Shown here: one piece after another, positions 10,244 through 22,880 of the stretch
How positions within the stretch are numbered: position 1 is the stretch's first letter
Layout of the letters: each line of letters begins with the position of its first letter
Assembly: GCA_963995505.1 (NCBI GenBank)
Contig: OZ023180.1
Coordinates: 15,390,689-15,454,688, forward strand
Direction of reading: 5' to 3'
DNA length: 64,000 nt
From: Hypericum androsaemum
Lineage: Eukaryota > Streptophyta > Magnoliopsida > Malpighiales > Hypericaceae
The notes under the pieces: model-generated
The model's database searches: none
What the model was told of the DNA's origin: nothing
Seen by the model: only the letters and a program-made list of their open reading frames with translations
Translations under genes and position numbers: made by a program

Positions 10244-13200
10244 TTACTCAACACTAACTAGCATACCAGAAGCGTTCAGTGGTATGTCCTCAGTTTTGTG
10301 TAACATCCTTCCTTCATTCTTGCAATTTGGCATGAATTCATTCTCTACCTTACAATCTGGATCCATTCCATTTGTTACTTCCTTCCCCTCGTTTTGCTCA
10401 TGCTTTGAGCCAAGCATCTCATCAACAGTCGAGTTCACCATATTCTTAACAAAAGAATCTGTTCTGACACCAGCATCATCAGATTTACCAGGTCCACCAT
10501 CCTTGTTTCTTGAATGCTCTTTTACTTTCATAGTGTTCGACTCATTTGACTGTTGCTTGCTATCAGCAGATTTTGATTTGGGTTTCTCTGGACTACTAGG
10601 ATATCCCCTGCACTTCTCTTCCGCTGATGGTGATCGTCTTCTATGGTGATGCTTAGACAGTCTTTCATCTCTTTTTCTATGTGATTTATGGTGCTTGCTA
10701 TCAGGTGATACAGACCTTGAACGCGTTCTATGTTTTGACTTATTTTCATCTTCACCTATGGGAGATGGCCTGCTTCCTCTGTGGCGACTTTGTATAGGAG
10801 AGACCGACCCAGAATGCTTTCTATCCCTGATATCCGACCTTCTACTTCGGTCCTCGCTTGCTCTGGTACGAGAATCATGCCTACAATCAGCAGATCTTGA
10901 CCTGGACCTCCTTTTAGCACGACGTTTAGATTTGTCATCATTATCATTCACCTTTCTCTCCGAGATCTCAGGTTCCACCGACTTTGACCTGGATCTTCTT
11001 TTGTTTCTCGACTCCCTAGCATCCTTTATGGATGACCTGCTAGATTTACGCACAACTTCCACAGACAATGATCTGGATTTCCTCCTCTCACGATGTTGTT
11101 GCTTTTGTTTTTCATCACAGACATGGTTCTCCCTGTCATTTGACACTTCACGAGAACTGGACCTGGAATGCTGTCTGTGCCTCCTCTGTTTGTTTGTCCT
11201 GTCCTTGAGCGATGAACCTACTTCATCACGGTGTCTTGGTGACCTTGAGCCAGAATCAACCCTGTGAGATCTTCTTGTTCGAGGGCTGACACTCCTACTT
11301 CTATTTCGCTTTGAAATAGATGAATGGCGATAATGGGAACTATCCTTGTCCAGCCTTCTATTTTTATCATTGTCATCCCGCTCCCTATAAGATCGCCTTG
11401 AATCATCACGCCCATAGTGGGAGTGGAGTTTCAGTGGTGACCTTGCCCTGTGGTGTCGATATCTACGCGCGGGAGGTGAGTAAGAAGGAGACTTGTGCCT
11501 TCGCCGGTAACTAACTGGCGACCTTGACTTGGATCTGGACTTTTCCCTCGTTGGGGATGGGATCCTAACCACGCACAATGGCAAACCATTAGTGCCCTTT
11601 GATGATCAGAATTCAGAAGTAGTAGTGTAATCACACTGATCATAAATGCAAGATTCCGAATAACAATTTCTAAGTTGGAAAACTCAATACCTTAAAAGTG
11701 AAAGATCACAAAACCACAGTGACTTACGAAAACAAGTATAAAAACCATTACCTTTAGGCCTTAAACTTCCAACAAAGAGTACAAGGTATAAAACAGCTTC
11801 ACGTATCTTTGAGGGGAAGATAAATGCTTGCTAGAATCACAAGGATGCCCCAGATGGTTAGGAGGGCCGGGAATAGGCCCAAATTTTGACAGAAAGATTT
11901 GATCCAAAGCTTGGTCGTTTAGATAGAGAGTACATATTCTCTCTTCATCAAGAAGCAAATCCTCTTTCTTTAATGTGAAGACTTGAGCTTGTAAACTTCT
12001 TTAAGAATATCATTTCCAAAATGGAAGTTACCCAGTGCTTCTAGTTAGGGTTTCCTCGATTAAAAATAAGAAGGCTGATGAACTTTTTCAAAATGAGCAA
12101 GTAACCAACCCATTGCACATAAACAACTTTGCTAACAAATACAACAAAGCAGATAGAGCTGCAACCAAGCTAATTTCCAGAATGGCAGAGCAACAGCTCA
12201 AAGCTTTTTTTGCCATGTGTGTATCATGAACATTAAGCTAACAAGAACTGGTTATTACAAAAAATGCTAGCAATAACATTTTTTTGAAAATAACTTCAAT
12301 AGGCAGGTATGACGAGGACATAACTGAAATAGCAAGAGATAAGATGATTCACCTAGATTTCGTGTCTGGTTCCTTCTCTTCAGTAACAAATCCATCAGCT
12401 TTTAACTTCTTACTAATTTCTGCAGCTCTAGCTGCTGCCAACTCTGTTGCAGATTTCATGGATGCTGCACGGTTAGCTGCTTGCTGAGCAGTCATAGTTT
12501 GCTGCATGATCAAAGCCTGTTGAAACTGCATCTGTTGCATTGCAACAGCTTGCTGCATCATTACTGGTAGTGAAGAAGAAGCTAGAGGATGATTTGAAAC
12601 AGGCTTCTGAGGGAGTGATTTTGCCATCTCAACATTCAATCGCCGACCTCCAACATCCATACTATTCAGAGCTAGAGCAGCAATTGCTTCTTCCGGTTTT
12701 GAGTATTCTATATAAGCAAAATGCTTAGAATCAGTAATAGAACAATCAACAACCGTGCCACAGAAGCTAAAAAGCTGCTTCAGTTGTTCCACAGTCAGGA
12801 GTGAGCTCAGGTTGCTAACTTGTAGAGTCCTCTTTAAAACATCTTCTTTACTGGTAGGAGAACCTAGGAAAGCACAAAGTCCAGAATATCAGGGGAAAGA
12901 TGGACCATGCCAGGGAGAAAAATCACACAAAACATCGAAGAAGTGGAACATGTGAAACACCCCCCTCAAACATGACCAAAATGAACATATGGTGGTATAA
13001 CAGAAATCAAGTGATTGCATTTTTTCAGGGATGGAAAAGGGAAGATACCTGACAAATTCTTGGCAGACTGAGCTTGGGATTGGGCTTGGACTTGAGCAGC
13101 ATGAGCTTCAAGGGCTTTGGCAGCCATAATTGCCTGAGCAGCAGCCATTGCAGCTGCAGATGGTGCCATAGGAACCTGACTAAGTGTCCCCATTGATGTC

Positions 13201-14278
13201 GTTGCAGCCAAAGCAGTCATGAGCAAATTGTGAGGAGGATGATTCAGTTTGCAATCAGTCCGCGCGCATCGGCCATTAAGATACTCACGACAGACTTCCC
13301 CAAGTGAAGCCCCAATCCCGGGCAAAATAGCACCTCCGTTAGCACCAGAAATAACACCCGGTACCATTCCTAACATGCTGGGGAACGCACCAGAGACGGA
13401 TGCTGTATAGTTTGGCATGTTTGGCATAGTCTGATTCAAGTTCTGGTATGTGGATGAAGGAGGTACACCCAGCATTCCACCATTGGACGTACCTGCATAA
13501 TCGCATCACAATAAGAAACAAACGAAAAGAACTTCCGCTAATACTAAAGCAGCTCAGAAGAACACAATCTTCAAATGCAAAATGAAGCACCATTTGCAAG
13601 TCTATCAACACTACACCAGCTATTATCATCAACATAAAAACAAAAGAAAAACTAAACCAGTTCATTAACAAAACTGACCCAACTCGCGGATTATGAGCCA
13701 AAAGTACCTGAGCTGAAAAACACGGGGAACGGACTACCCGAGATGGTCTTTCCATTAACCTCGATATTCACCATATAATTTCCCCTCTTAGGCACCACAT
13801 AATTAACCGTATACGAGCCGTCCCCCATATCCTTAACAATCCCTTCCTGATCGCTTCCGCCAACGCCAACCCCCGGCGAAACCGTCACCTTCACTTGCGC
13901 GCCCCCCTGCAGGACCTTCCTGCCATCAGAATCCTTTGTCACCACCACGAAGGTCGAGGCGGCACAGGCCGTCCCGCCGGCAATGCCGGTCCCCGTGGCG
14001 GTGCACTTGGCGGGGTCCACGGGGCCCACAGGCCGCTTCGAAAGGTCGTCCTCGGCCTCCTCGTCGGATTCGGAGTCCGGGGGGCCCTCGGGCTTGGCGG
14101 AGACGGACTTGAACGTGGCCTCGAAGGCCGCCTTCGCGGCGGCGGTTGTTTCGGCCTCGCTCTTGAGCTTCGCCTCCTCCGCTTGCTTCATCCATATCGG
14201 CTTAGACGGCGCGCCTGTGGCGGCGGCGGTGATGGCCAACGAGGTGGAAGCCGAGGCAGCGGTGTTCCGATCGGCCAT
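10244..14278 (-). CDS. IRR: Filamin-repeat/CCCH/RRM/RS-domain splicing regulator, IRR-like
   Basis: Four exons on the minus strand: 14278-13708, 13492-13049, 12863-12353 and 11564-10244. Splice phases 1, 1 and 2 join without a break and give 948 residues. Domains in order: an Ala-rich start with an acidic stretch; a filamin/ABP280-type Ig repeat (about 95-190, including GDGSYTVNYVVPKRGNYMV); a CCCH zinc finger (about 258-275, spacing C-x7-C-x4-C-x3-H); an Ala/Gln-rich linker; an RRM (about 350-425, RNP2 LQVSNL and RNP1 KHFAYIEY); a Met/Gln/Ala-rich region; and a long Arg/Ser-rich C-terminus with many SR and RS dipeptides. This order matches the plant protein known as IRR (At3g23900), a nuclear RNA-binding protein reported to control defence-transcript splicing. 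Function here is inferred from the architecture. Confidence 0.9.
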
Positions 14279-14749
14279 CGCTAAGGAAACCCTAATTGGA
14301 GATGGGTTGGTTGGATAGGTCGCGTGGAGATTTTTGGCTCAGAGTAACAACCAATTCAATCTTTGGTTTACATTTAAGGGGCAATTTCACTTTGCTACTT
14401 AGTGGTTTGACACTTTTTCGACAAAGTATTTTGCAGTTTTGTTTTATTTAATTGGGAAAAGTACAAAATGATACTTGTAGTTTCGCAAATTTTGTGCTAT
14501 GATGCTGAACTCTGTAAACGATCATTTAAGTCCTGAGGTTGACTTTTTTTTTTGCACTCGGGAAGGTTCGGGAGCCAAATCGCGCTTCGAATAGAGAAAC
14601 ATTGCCGTTTCTTGGCTTATTTGGCACGCCACATCGGATAAATTTTTCCGATTGGTAAGCTGACTTGGCTCGGAATAAAATATCTATTTCAATCACTAAT
14701 ACTTTATATTTTTCAAAAATCTCTCCTCTAAATAACCCTTAATACTCAA

Positions 14750-15146
14750 ATGGCACGGACAGCGAGAAATGTTGGACGATGCTTCTATGGTTGCAGTCGT
14801 TATGACGAATTTGGTAAAAAAAATGTGTGATTTTTTCATGTGAGTTGATCCACCTACTTGCAAGTGGGGATTAAAATTGTTGCCATCTCTTTTGGTGTCA
14901 ATTGAGCAGAAAAATGAGTGTATATCAGCCCTTAATTCCAAATTTGATGATTTATAAGCTAACCTAATGATGGTGAAAGAAGATGCTAAAGCTATAGTGA
15001 TAGAACTAGAAAAGAGTGAAGAGATGTGTAGCTTACTCGAAGCTCAAATTAAGGAAAAAGATCATTTGATTGTAAAATGGAAGATATGTATAGCTTTGTT
15101 TGTCATTATAATTGATATGTGGGCTATCCACTATGAATTTATGTAA
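14750..15146 (+). pseudogene. GRF-type zinc-finger gene remnant
   Basis: It begins ARNVGRCFYGCSRYDE, then after a frameshift continues CDFFMWVDPPTCKWGLK. That is the Cys-rich GRF zinc finger found in many plant transposon-associated proteins of the At4g04775 type. The C-terminal part (EDAKAIVIELEKSEEMCSLL and onward) is a coiled coil followed by a hydrophobic segment (ICIALFVIIIDMWAI), the usual end of this family. At least one frameshift and in-frame stops break the frame. It lies inside the 14452-16322 element. Confidence 0.7.
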
Positions 15147-15179
15147 TTTTCTTTGTATTTGATGCAAAAGATGATAATT

Positions 15180-15580
15180 TTAAACATAAACGTGTTTGCT
15201 TGAAAGTTGAAATTTCTCCAACTTAGCCTCCAACCTCTTGCTCAACTCCTCAACATCAGCAACATTATCTCCAACTTCAATGCCAAATATATGAGTAAGT
15301 GGGTAACCTCTTTGACATCTAACCATCTCCAAAATCTGAGTGTCATTTTTTATATGTACTAACCCAATGTCTCCAGCCACACCACCCTTCTGAAATCAAA
15401 CATGCATATTATCTTCATCCATCCCTAACAGATTCTTGTAAAATCCATGGATATTTCAGACGATCAACATCATAGCCAATTCCTATCTCGAATAATTTTT
15501 CCCCAAACATATCTCCTTCTCCCATCGTCCACCCACGTTCCACCATAGTGATAAACAAACCTAAGTCGCTCCTCATCCAT
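15180..15580 (-). pseudogene. PB1-like domain gene remnant of MULE type
   Basis: The minus strand starts MDEERLRFVYHYGGTWV, the opening of the plant PB1-like domain found at the N-terminus of MuDR-like transposases. After a frameshift it continues GEKLFEIGIGYDVDRLKYPW, then MDEDNMHV, an in-frame stop, and GGVAGDIGLVHIKNDTQI, ending with a short Lys/Glu-rich segment. No DDE transposase core follows. It is probably an N-terminal fragment of a transposase, or a gene captured by the element. Confidence 0.6.
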
Positions 15581-16322
15581 GGCGTCAACACAACAAAATC
15601 CTAAAACCAGGATAACAACAAAACCATGTTAGAACCAGTACGAATCCCTAAAGTTACGGGACATGCACAAATCAGAAATAGCGTAAAGAACCTCTAAAAC
15701 GAAACCAAAAATTACGGGTTAGCACAAATTGAAAGTAGCATAAAAAAACCATAAAATAAAACCCAGAAGTTACCTATGAGATTGACCCGATGTTGATGCT
15801 TTACGAGTGCTAGCGAGGGGGAGAGGACAAACGAGAGCACGAGAACGGCTAGGAAGCAATGAGAAAGGGATAGGACGAAAGCGAAGCCGCCTCGTGGTCG
15901 AGGGATAATGAAAATCGAGGAAGAGAAGGAAGGGGAACAGACAGGAGAGTGAAAATTGGGGGAGAGAAGGAAGGGGGAAAAGTCGGAATAGAGAAAATAT
16001 TTAGGGTTAGAAATGGATATTTAAGGTTATTTAAAGGAGGTGTTTTTTGAAAATATATAAAAAAATTAGTGACTGAATGGATATTTTATTCCGGGCCACG
16101 TCAGCTTACCAACTGGGCAAATTTATATGATGTAGTGTGCCAAATCATCCAAGAAATGACGTCATTTCTCGGTTCAGAGCACGATTTGGCTCCTCAACCT
16201 TCCCGAGCCTCTTGCGCAAAAAAAAGAGAGTCAACCTCAAGACTTAAATGATCGTTTACAGAGTTCAGGATCATACCGCAAAATTTGCAAAATCACAAGT
16301 ACCATTTTTATACTTTTCCCAA

Positions 16323-17995
16323 TTTATTTTAGTGATAATTTTTTTTATAAATTTTATTCACAATGAAAAATTATTGTATTGTAAAACAAAAAATCAGAAT
16401 TAGAATCCTAACAATTATTCTCAAGATCGAAGAATTTCTTGGGAATCCTACAAGATCCGTTTGTTCATTTTTCTTTGACTATTTGTCAAAACTTCATCTG
16501 AATTCGAATCACATGCAAATCAGTTACCTGTAGTACTTAGATATTATTATGAAAAAATTCATCCTATCATATAGTTTTCGGGGTCGAATCTGTTTAGAAT
16601 TCGATAAATGCATTGCTTGTGGAGTATGTGTTGTTCTATAAATCTCCTTGTTGTTGACTGGAAATATGAAGTTTTGATTCGAAAGAAATTGACACTGACA
16701 TGGCAAAAAAATAAATAATAAGAAAAATCTTAAAAACCTCAAAGTCTAATTTTTGGGTTTTGATTTTGAGGTTCTCGAGTCTTTGTGTTGGTGTCAAAGA
16801 GCAAAATGTGGTTCGATCAGCAGTCGAACTGCGAATCAAGTATTTTGGAGTACTGGGTTTGAGGGTTGGTATGCCCACCTTAAGAGCTGGTGGAAATTCG
16901 ATCAGACCAAATAGTTCAACTAGTTTTTGGCTCGAACCATCTGGTTTGACTAGATTGTATTAAAAATTAACACAAAATTAAAAAAAATTGTATCACAAGC
17001 TCGATTTTTCGAAATCAATACAAAATAAACCAAATCAACAAAGAAAAGTGGACTGAAGATGAAATAAATTGGTTGGAATATGAATTTTGAAACCTATATT
17101 CAATATTTTCAAAATCGAACCGGATGACGACCCAAAAATCTTCTATCTTATGGTTCATCCAGTATATCTGGTCGAGCCACCGGTGAGACTAGTACTTCTT
17201 TTCCTTTTCTTTTTATACTAATAATTATTAAATAATATAAAATAAATTTAATTTTACATAAAAATGATAAAATGTCAAATAAGTTCAAATAGTCAGCAAC
17301 TAGAAGTAGATTTTTTGGTTGTTTTGTAACTTTTCGTTTATATTTTTTGGGGTTTTATTATTTTATCATCCATTTTTCATGTTTTGGTCAAACTGGTTCA
17401 CCCAGAAATGTCGGTAGTCCAATTAAATTTGAACGGTCGAACCACTCTCTGATTTTATTTTAAAAATAGATCAGAATAGGTCCCGGTCAATGGTTCGACC
17501 AGTTTTTCTGCCGATCGGACCATGGTTTTTTAAGCATTGCCTATATTTAGACTATTGGTTACTAGCAAAGATGCACTTGCGATGCGAGTGATGTTCTATT
17601 TCAAAACTCGCAAAACATATCTTTTTTTTAAGTTGTACATGAATAAGATGCTCTCTCACATATTTAATTACACTATTTTCCTTTTTAGATTTACCTAAGA
17701 CATTAGAAGAATTTTTTTGTACACGATATTTTTTGTAAACGTTTCAACTTGCTTGAAATACCTCACTGACTGAAGACATGCTCATGCAGATAAATATCGG
17801 TGTTTTTAATTATTTATCCTTGTGCTTTATTTATCATGAATGTAAAATATATACGTACCAAAACTGCATAGGTATCATCTTATACGGCATCTCAAGATTC
17901 TCTGGTGGGTTCAATGGCATCCTATGGATGAATACTCTCTTACCTGCAGAATTTTCAATGAGGATCATTGCATCAATTTAAATAGGCAAAAAAGA
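16323..17995. other. Intergenic, possible old palindromic repeat
   Basis: No gene is visible. Between about 16815 and 17545 there are scattered GGTTCGACC/GGTCGAACC-type words in both orientations, and the right edge reads GGACCATGGTTTTTTAAGCA. Plants have dispersed DNA elements with such ends, but a matching left end was not found. Confidence 0.3.
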
Positions 17996-18103
<108 letters not shown>

Positions 18104-18177
18104 TGGCCGGAGCTCGCTTACCTTCTCCTTCTCCCTTGTGAGCCCCATCACCATTTCTATCCGTAGGACCCACATCC

Positions 18178-18833
18178 ATGACCATGCCGATAACATCCTC
18201 GTCATCTGTCGGTCAGTCTGCTCTACCGTCAAGTAATGTTGGCATCTCGGGCGTGGACTTCAGCCCACCGCACATTGCCATGGTTGTCGTTGTGGCGGCT
18301 GCCTTCCTACTGGTCACCTACTCTGGCCTCCTCTCATGCCACCTCATCCATCAGTTCCGCCGGTGGTGGCTCTGGCATCGCCACCGCAGGTTTCAGCTAC
18401 CGTTCTACTCCACCACATTCTCCAACCTGGACTCGCCTCCCCTCTCATTAGACTATTCATCCCCCGACGGGGCCGTTGGCTTCCACGTGTACTCCCCCAT
18501 ACAGGCTTGATGACTCCGTTATCAAGACGATCTATCTCTCCCTCTATAATCCATCGGCGAACGATACCATTCTGTGAGACTATGCCATGTGCTTGCTGAC
18601 GTTTGAAGAGAATGACTACGCGAGGACTCTCTCCGCCTGCTCCCACCTCTTCCATGTGGAGTGCCTCGACATCTGACTCTGATCCCACACCAACTGTCCC
18701 CTCTACCACGCCAGAATATTCCTCCCCCTTCGTCCCCGTCATGTCCGCCTGGATCTGTCCATCCCTCGACGATGCCATTCTTATTTTCCTCCTCGACCAG
18801 GCCAACAACATCACGATTCAACTGAAAGGATAG
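18178..18833 (+). pseudogene. Broken ATL-type RING-H2 E3 ubiquitin ligase gene
   Basis: The first 110 codons (18178-18510) give a Ser-rich start, one transmembrane segment (VVVVAAAFLLVTYSGLLSC) and a basic stretch, the usual N-terminus of ATL ligases. The frame then shifts into RLDDSVIKTIYLSLYNPS, the GLD-type motif, and a RING-H2: YAMCLLTFEENDYARTLSAC, HLFHVEC, then SHTNCPLY. The first and last zinc-binding Cys are Tyr, and there are in-frame stops before the RING and within it. It cannot encode a working ligase. The ATL identity rests on order and motifs. Confidence 0.72.
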
Positions 18834-19983
18834 TTTTGATATTTTTACCGTACGACATCAAACACGTTGTTAATTAATTTAAACGATGTTGCTCGTCTAA
18901 GAGCTATTGTAGCCAACTGTCTAAGTATGAAATAAAATCTAAAGAGCCCCTCATTTTGACAAATTTTTAAAGTATTTTGAATAACTTAAGACCTTTTATG
19001 AGTATTTTAATTTTAATAATTCCAATTCTTGAGTGTTCATTTTTAGGATAAATTATTCTCAGGTCCCTGGTCTATAGTATAATTATGGGTAGGGTCCCTG
19101 GCTTTTCAAAATAGTGTATGTCGTCCCTGCTCTTTAGAGAAATGTTGGTCTCGGGTCCCTGGTTGACGTCAGCACCTATTTTTTTCATTTTCGGTCATGT
19201 GAAATGACATTTGTACCCTTGTAATTAAAAATTAAAAATTTATCCCTCTCTCCTTCTCTTTCTCTCACACCTCTCTCCTCCCCTCCCCTCTCCTCGCGTG
19301 TCTCTCTCCTCTCTTCTTCCCCTCCCTCCTCCATCTTCATCTTCTTCAACCTCTAATGACCACCATATCTTTAACTTAAAAACGTTACAGATTGGAAGGA
19401 ACGAAAACTTGATATACCCAATTAATCTTAAACCCAAAAAATTTAATCATATATCCAATTAACCATATACCCAGAAAATTTGATTTTTCGTTACAGATTC
19501 ATTTTAGTTATTTAGAAAGTCATAGAAGATTATTTTCTGAAAATATTGTTAAGAAATTTTCAAATTAAAATCTTCTTATGAATTGATAACTTTTAGCAAA
19601 ATATTTTATAAAGAATTTGGGGTTAATACACCTCTTTTAAGATATTAAAAAAATTTCTTCAAGGCTAAAAAAATGGTTTTCGTAAAAAAATTATATTAAA
19701 GTAGAAAACATTGAAAAGTATGAAAAAAATATTGTCGAAAAATCAACTAAAAAAAATCAAAACTCAAGTTTAAGCCCTGACAAAAAAAAAAACTCAGGTG
19801 TAAGCACAAACGTAGATTCTTCTTTTCTTCGATCGAAAAATCCCTAGTCCCGTTGTACAGCAGCTGAAAAAAATAGAAACGAAACCCTAGTATCAATCTC
19901 CCTTTTTTTCCCTACAAAACCTTTCTCTGTTTTCTTCTTTAACGATGTCTTAGCTCCAATCTTTGCGAGGACGGGAGTTACGG
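18834..19983. other. Intergenic with one lone transposon end
   Basis: At 19045-19175 the plus strand reads TAGGATAAATTATTCTCAGG followed by repeated GGTCCCTGG words and GTTGACGTCAGC. This matches the TIRs of the 2062-2930 and 38139-41270 family, but no opposing end was found before the MULE at 19984. A CT-rich tract lies at about 19240-19345. The rest shows no gene. Confidence 0.5.
19975..19983. repeat. Left target-site duplication of the 10.4 kb MULE
   Basis: GAGTTACGG, repeated exactly at 30347-30355. Nine base pairs is the standard MULE duplication length. Confidence 0.75.
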
Positions 19984-21009
19984 AAAACTGGATTCAGTAG
20001 GGACTACATAGTAGATGTCCCTATAGAGGGGATTTATTGAGGGCCGTTTGATTTGATAAATTTAATCCTTCCCTGATCTAACAGCCCAAAATGATTGAGG
20101 GTATTTTTGGTTTTTAACATCCTAATGCCAAACCAGGCTTCCCGCCCAGCCTATCCCTATCACACTCGATTTCTCAAAACCGTAGCCATCTCTTCATCTT
20201 CCACTTTCTTTTTTGAAAAAACCTCATTAACTTTTGCCCTCTTCTCTTCTCCTCCAAGAGCAAGCCGGCGACGACACATTTAAAAAAACTCATTGACGGC
20301 AACTGGAAAGAGCCGACCGATGACATCGACCCGTCAACCGTTAGCCCTAACCCCTTACGACTCGAAATTGGTAAGTTAATCTATTTACCCTTTCCCTAAC
20401 CATCCACATTGATTACTTTCTGCTAACCCTTGTAAATTAATCAGTTTCCTCCTTCCTTTTCTCTTTTTTGGTATCGACGGTCAGGCCCGTTGATTATTCG
20501 GTATGAAGTGGTAATAGAGAGATGGTTGACAAGAGGAGGAATAACACAAGGTAAAATGTTAATTTAAATAAATTCGGGTTCGTGTGGGTATGTACTGTTA
20601 TTGTTCATGTTTTCTACCTTGTGTTATCTAAATTTTTTTCAATTTTTCTAAGTGCAAGAAAGGAACAGATCAAGATGAAGCGGAAGGCTAAAGGAAGACG
20701 GAGCAAAGACAATAAGAAGTCCAAAAAAAGGGTACTAATTACGATTGTGGTGTGTTATTATTTTGCGATTGTATTGATATTGGTGTGATTTTGTTTTGTC
20801 TTTGAATCGATACTGTCTTGCATGTGGTGTTATATTGATTTACATGTGCATTGATATTGGTTTGCATGTGGTATTTACAGTTGAAGATGAAACATAAGGC
20901 GGAAGAGAATTTGTTTAAAGATGAGCATTATCAAGCTGAAGAGGAAAAGGTACCAACAATTATTTTTTTGTAGTATGTTTGTTGTAGTCCCTTTTACTAT
21001 TTTTGTTGT

Positions 21010-21380
21010 GTCATTTCTTTATATTTGTATTTATATTAGTTTGCATGTTAATTGATTTTGGTGTGGATGTGAGTTTATACTATTTTGAGTGTGAGTGGAT
21101 ATCGGTTTGGATGTGAATTTGATACTAGTTTGGTTGTGAGTTGTATCTAGTTTCAATGTGCATTGGTATTGGTTTGGATGTGAGTTGATACTGGTTTGAT
21201 TATGAGTTGATACTTGTTTGAATGTGAATTGTAACTGGTTTCAATGTACATTGGTATTGGTTTGGATGTGAGTTGATACTGGTTTGTTTGTCAGTTGGTA
21301 CTAGTTTGGATATGAGTTGATACTGGTTTGTTTGTCAGTTGGTACTGGTTTGGATGTGAGTTGATACTGGTCTGAATTAA
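21010..21380 (+). repeat. Intronic ~22-bp motif array, plus orientation
   Basis: Imperfect copies of GTGAGTTGATACTGGTTTG and GATATTGGTTTGGATGTG fill an intron of the protease gene. A few further copies lie at 20820-20875 in the preceding intron. Confidence 0.85.
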
Positions 21381-22549
21381 ATTTGGCCTTGATAGAGTTT
21401 GTTTTATGTATTTCTTGTCAGAAATTGGTGTTATTTTGCAAGCCTACCAAATTAATCAGTGTGAACGAGTTTTTAAATCAAAAAATTTCTGTTGGTTCCA
21501 AGGTGGAACGAAGGGCTTATATAAGAATGACTGGCTTTTTTTTTTTTGGAGTTGGCTGTAGATGATCCTTCTTTGATCGACATGATGGAAATTTTGAACT
21601 TCTGTCGACTCAAGCAAAAGGTTTTCTTAACCGAGGAGCATGTTGCTAGAATTTATGGTCTTCAATTTGGGATTCAAGATGTGACTCTGGATTTCAAATT
21701 ATCTCCAGTGCAAAAGGACAACTACTATTCAGAGGCTGTCAGATTGGGTTTGAAACCATCTGATGCTAATTATGTTAGAGTGAAGAATATAGAAAATGCA
21801 TTAAAAGGGAAAGGCAAGAAGGGTATAATTGATTATGATTGGGCTAAACTGTACATTCTCTACGCCATAGGCGTGTTTCTCGTGCCCCCGACATCAGAGG
21901 TCATACCATTAAAATACTGGTTATATGTTGAGCAACTCTCCCAAGTTGCAAGGTATAATTTGTGCAAATTCGTGGCTAATAAGATGAATGAAGAGTTAGG
22001 CAGATGTTTGGAGTGTTTCAAAACTAGCCAACTCATCAAAATGGGCTATAATGCTCATGCTTTGTTGTATTATTTCGAAACATGCAATAGCGAGAAGAAT
22101 TCTCGTGCTTCTTCAAGCACCACCACTAGTACAACCCATTTTCGAAATATGTCTTTGAACCAGGTATTTCATATTTTGTTTGTCTTTTTGAACAAATTCA
22201 AGATATATGAAGGTTATAATTATGTGCCTTTTTCACGAACCCAATGTAGCTTTATGCAAGTCATTACAAGCTTATCCAGGAGTGAGAAAATTTAGATGCT
22301 CAACGAAGAGCTTTAGATGAATCCATTAATACGGTGAAGTTACTTATCGACGATAGACAGACTACGAAGAAGGAGAGCACGGTGGTAGGAGAGGAAGAGG
22401 GTGATGATAAAGATGGTGATGAGGATAACGAGGAGAAAGATGACAAGGAAGATGATTTTGTGAGTGTCCCTCTTTTTCTTGGACGTTCTTATTTTTTGAT
22501 TATTTTGGATGGCTCTTGTTTTGTTATGTGAAATGATTTCATTACCACA

Positions 22550-22880
22550 TGAAAATGATATTGGTTTGCTTGTGAAACAACATTAGTTTGTTTGTGAAGT
22601 GATATTTGTTTGCTTATAAAATGATTTTGGTTTGCATATCCTTTGCTGTTGGTTTTCATTTGATAGAATTTTGGTTTGCATTGGAGGTGTTATTGGTTTT
22701 GATTTGATAGAATACTGGTTTGCTTGTGAAATGATATTGGTTTGTTTTTGAAGTGATAATGGTTTGTATTCGAGGTGATATTGGTTTGTTTTTTAAGTGA
22801 TAATGGTTTGCATTCGAGGTGATATTGGTTTGCATTTCATGTTGTATTGCTTTGCATGTCCATTGATGTTGGTATCATAC
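22550..22880 (+). repeat. Intronic ~22-bp motif array, plus orientation
   Basis: Copies of TGATATTGGTTTGCTTGTGA and variants lie in the intron before the acidic exon of the protease gene. Confidence 0.85.

Larger units (their letters stand above)
14452..16322. mobile_element. Long-TIR MULE-like element carrying GRF and PB1-like gene fragments
   Basis: The ends are inverted copies over about 270 bp. The left begins TTGGGAAAAGTACAAAATGA; the right, on the minus strand, begins TTGGGAAAAGTATAAAAATG, and similarity continues past TCTGTAAACGATCATTTAAG to a GGAATAAAATATC motif. Flanking 9-mers TTTATTTAA (14443-14451) and TTTATTTTA (16323-16331) match at 8 of 9 positions, as expected for a worn MULE target duplication, although they are low in complexity. 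The interior holds two broken genes in convergent orientation and no transposase. The TIR shares motifs with the element at about 31108-32600. Confidence 0.8.

Noticed and set aside
10695..11267. 190-codon plus-strand frame
   Set aside because: It is the antisense of the Arg/Ser-rich exon; low-complexity RS codons leave the opposite strand open.
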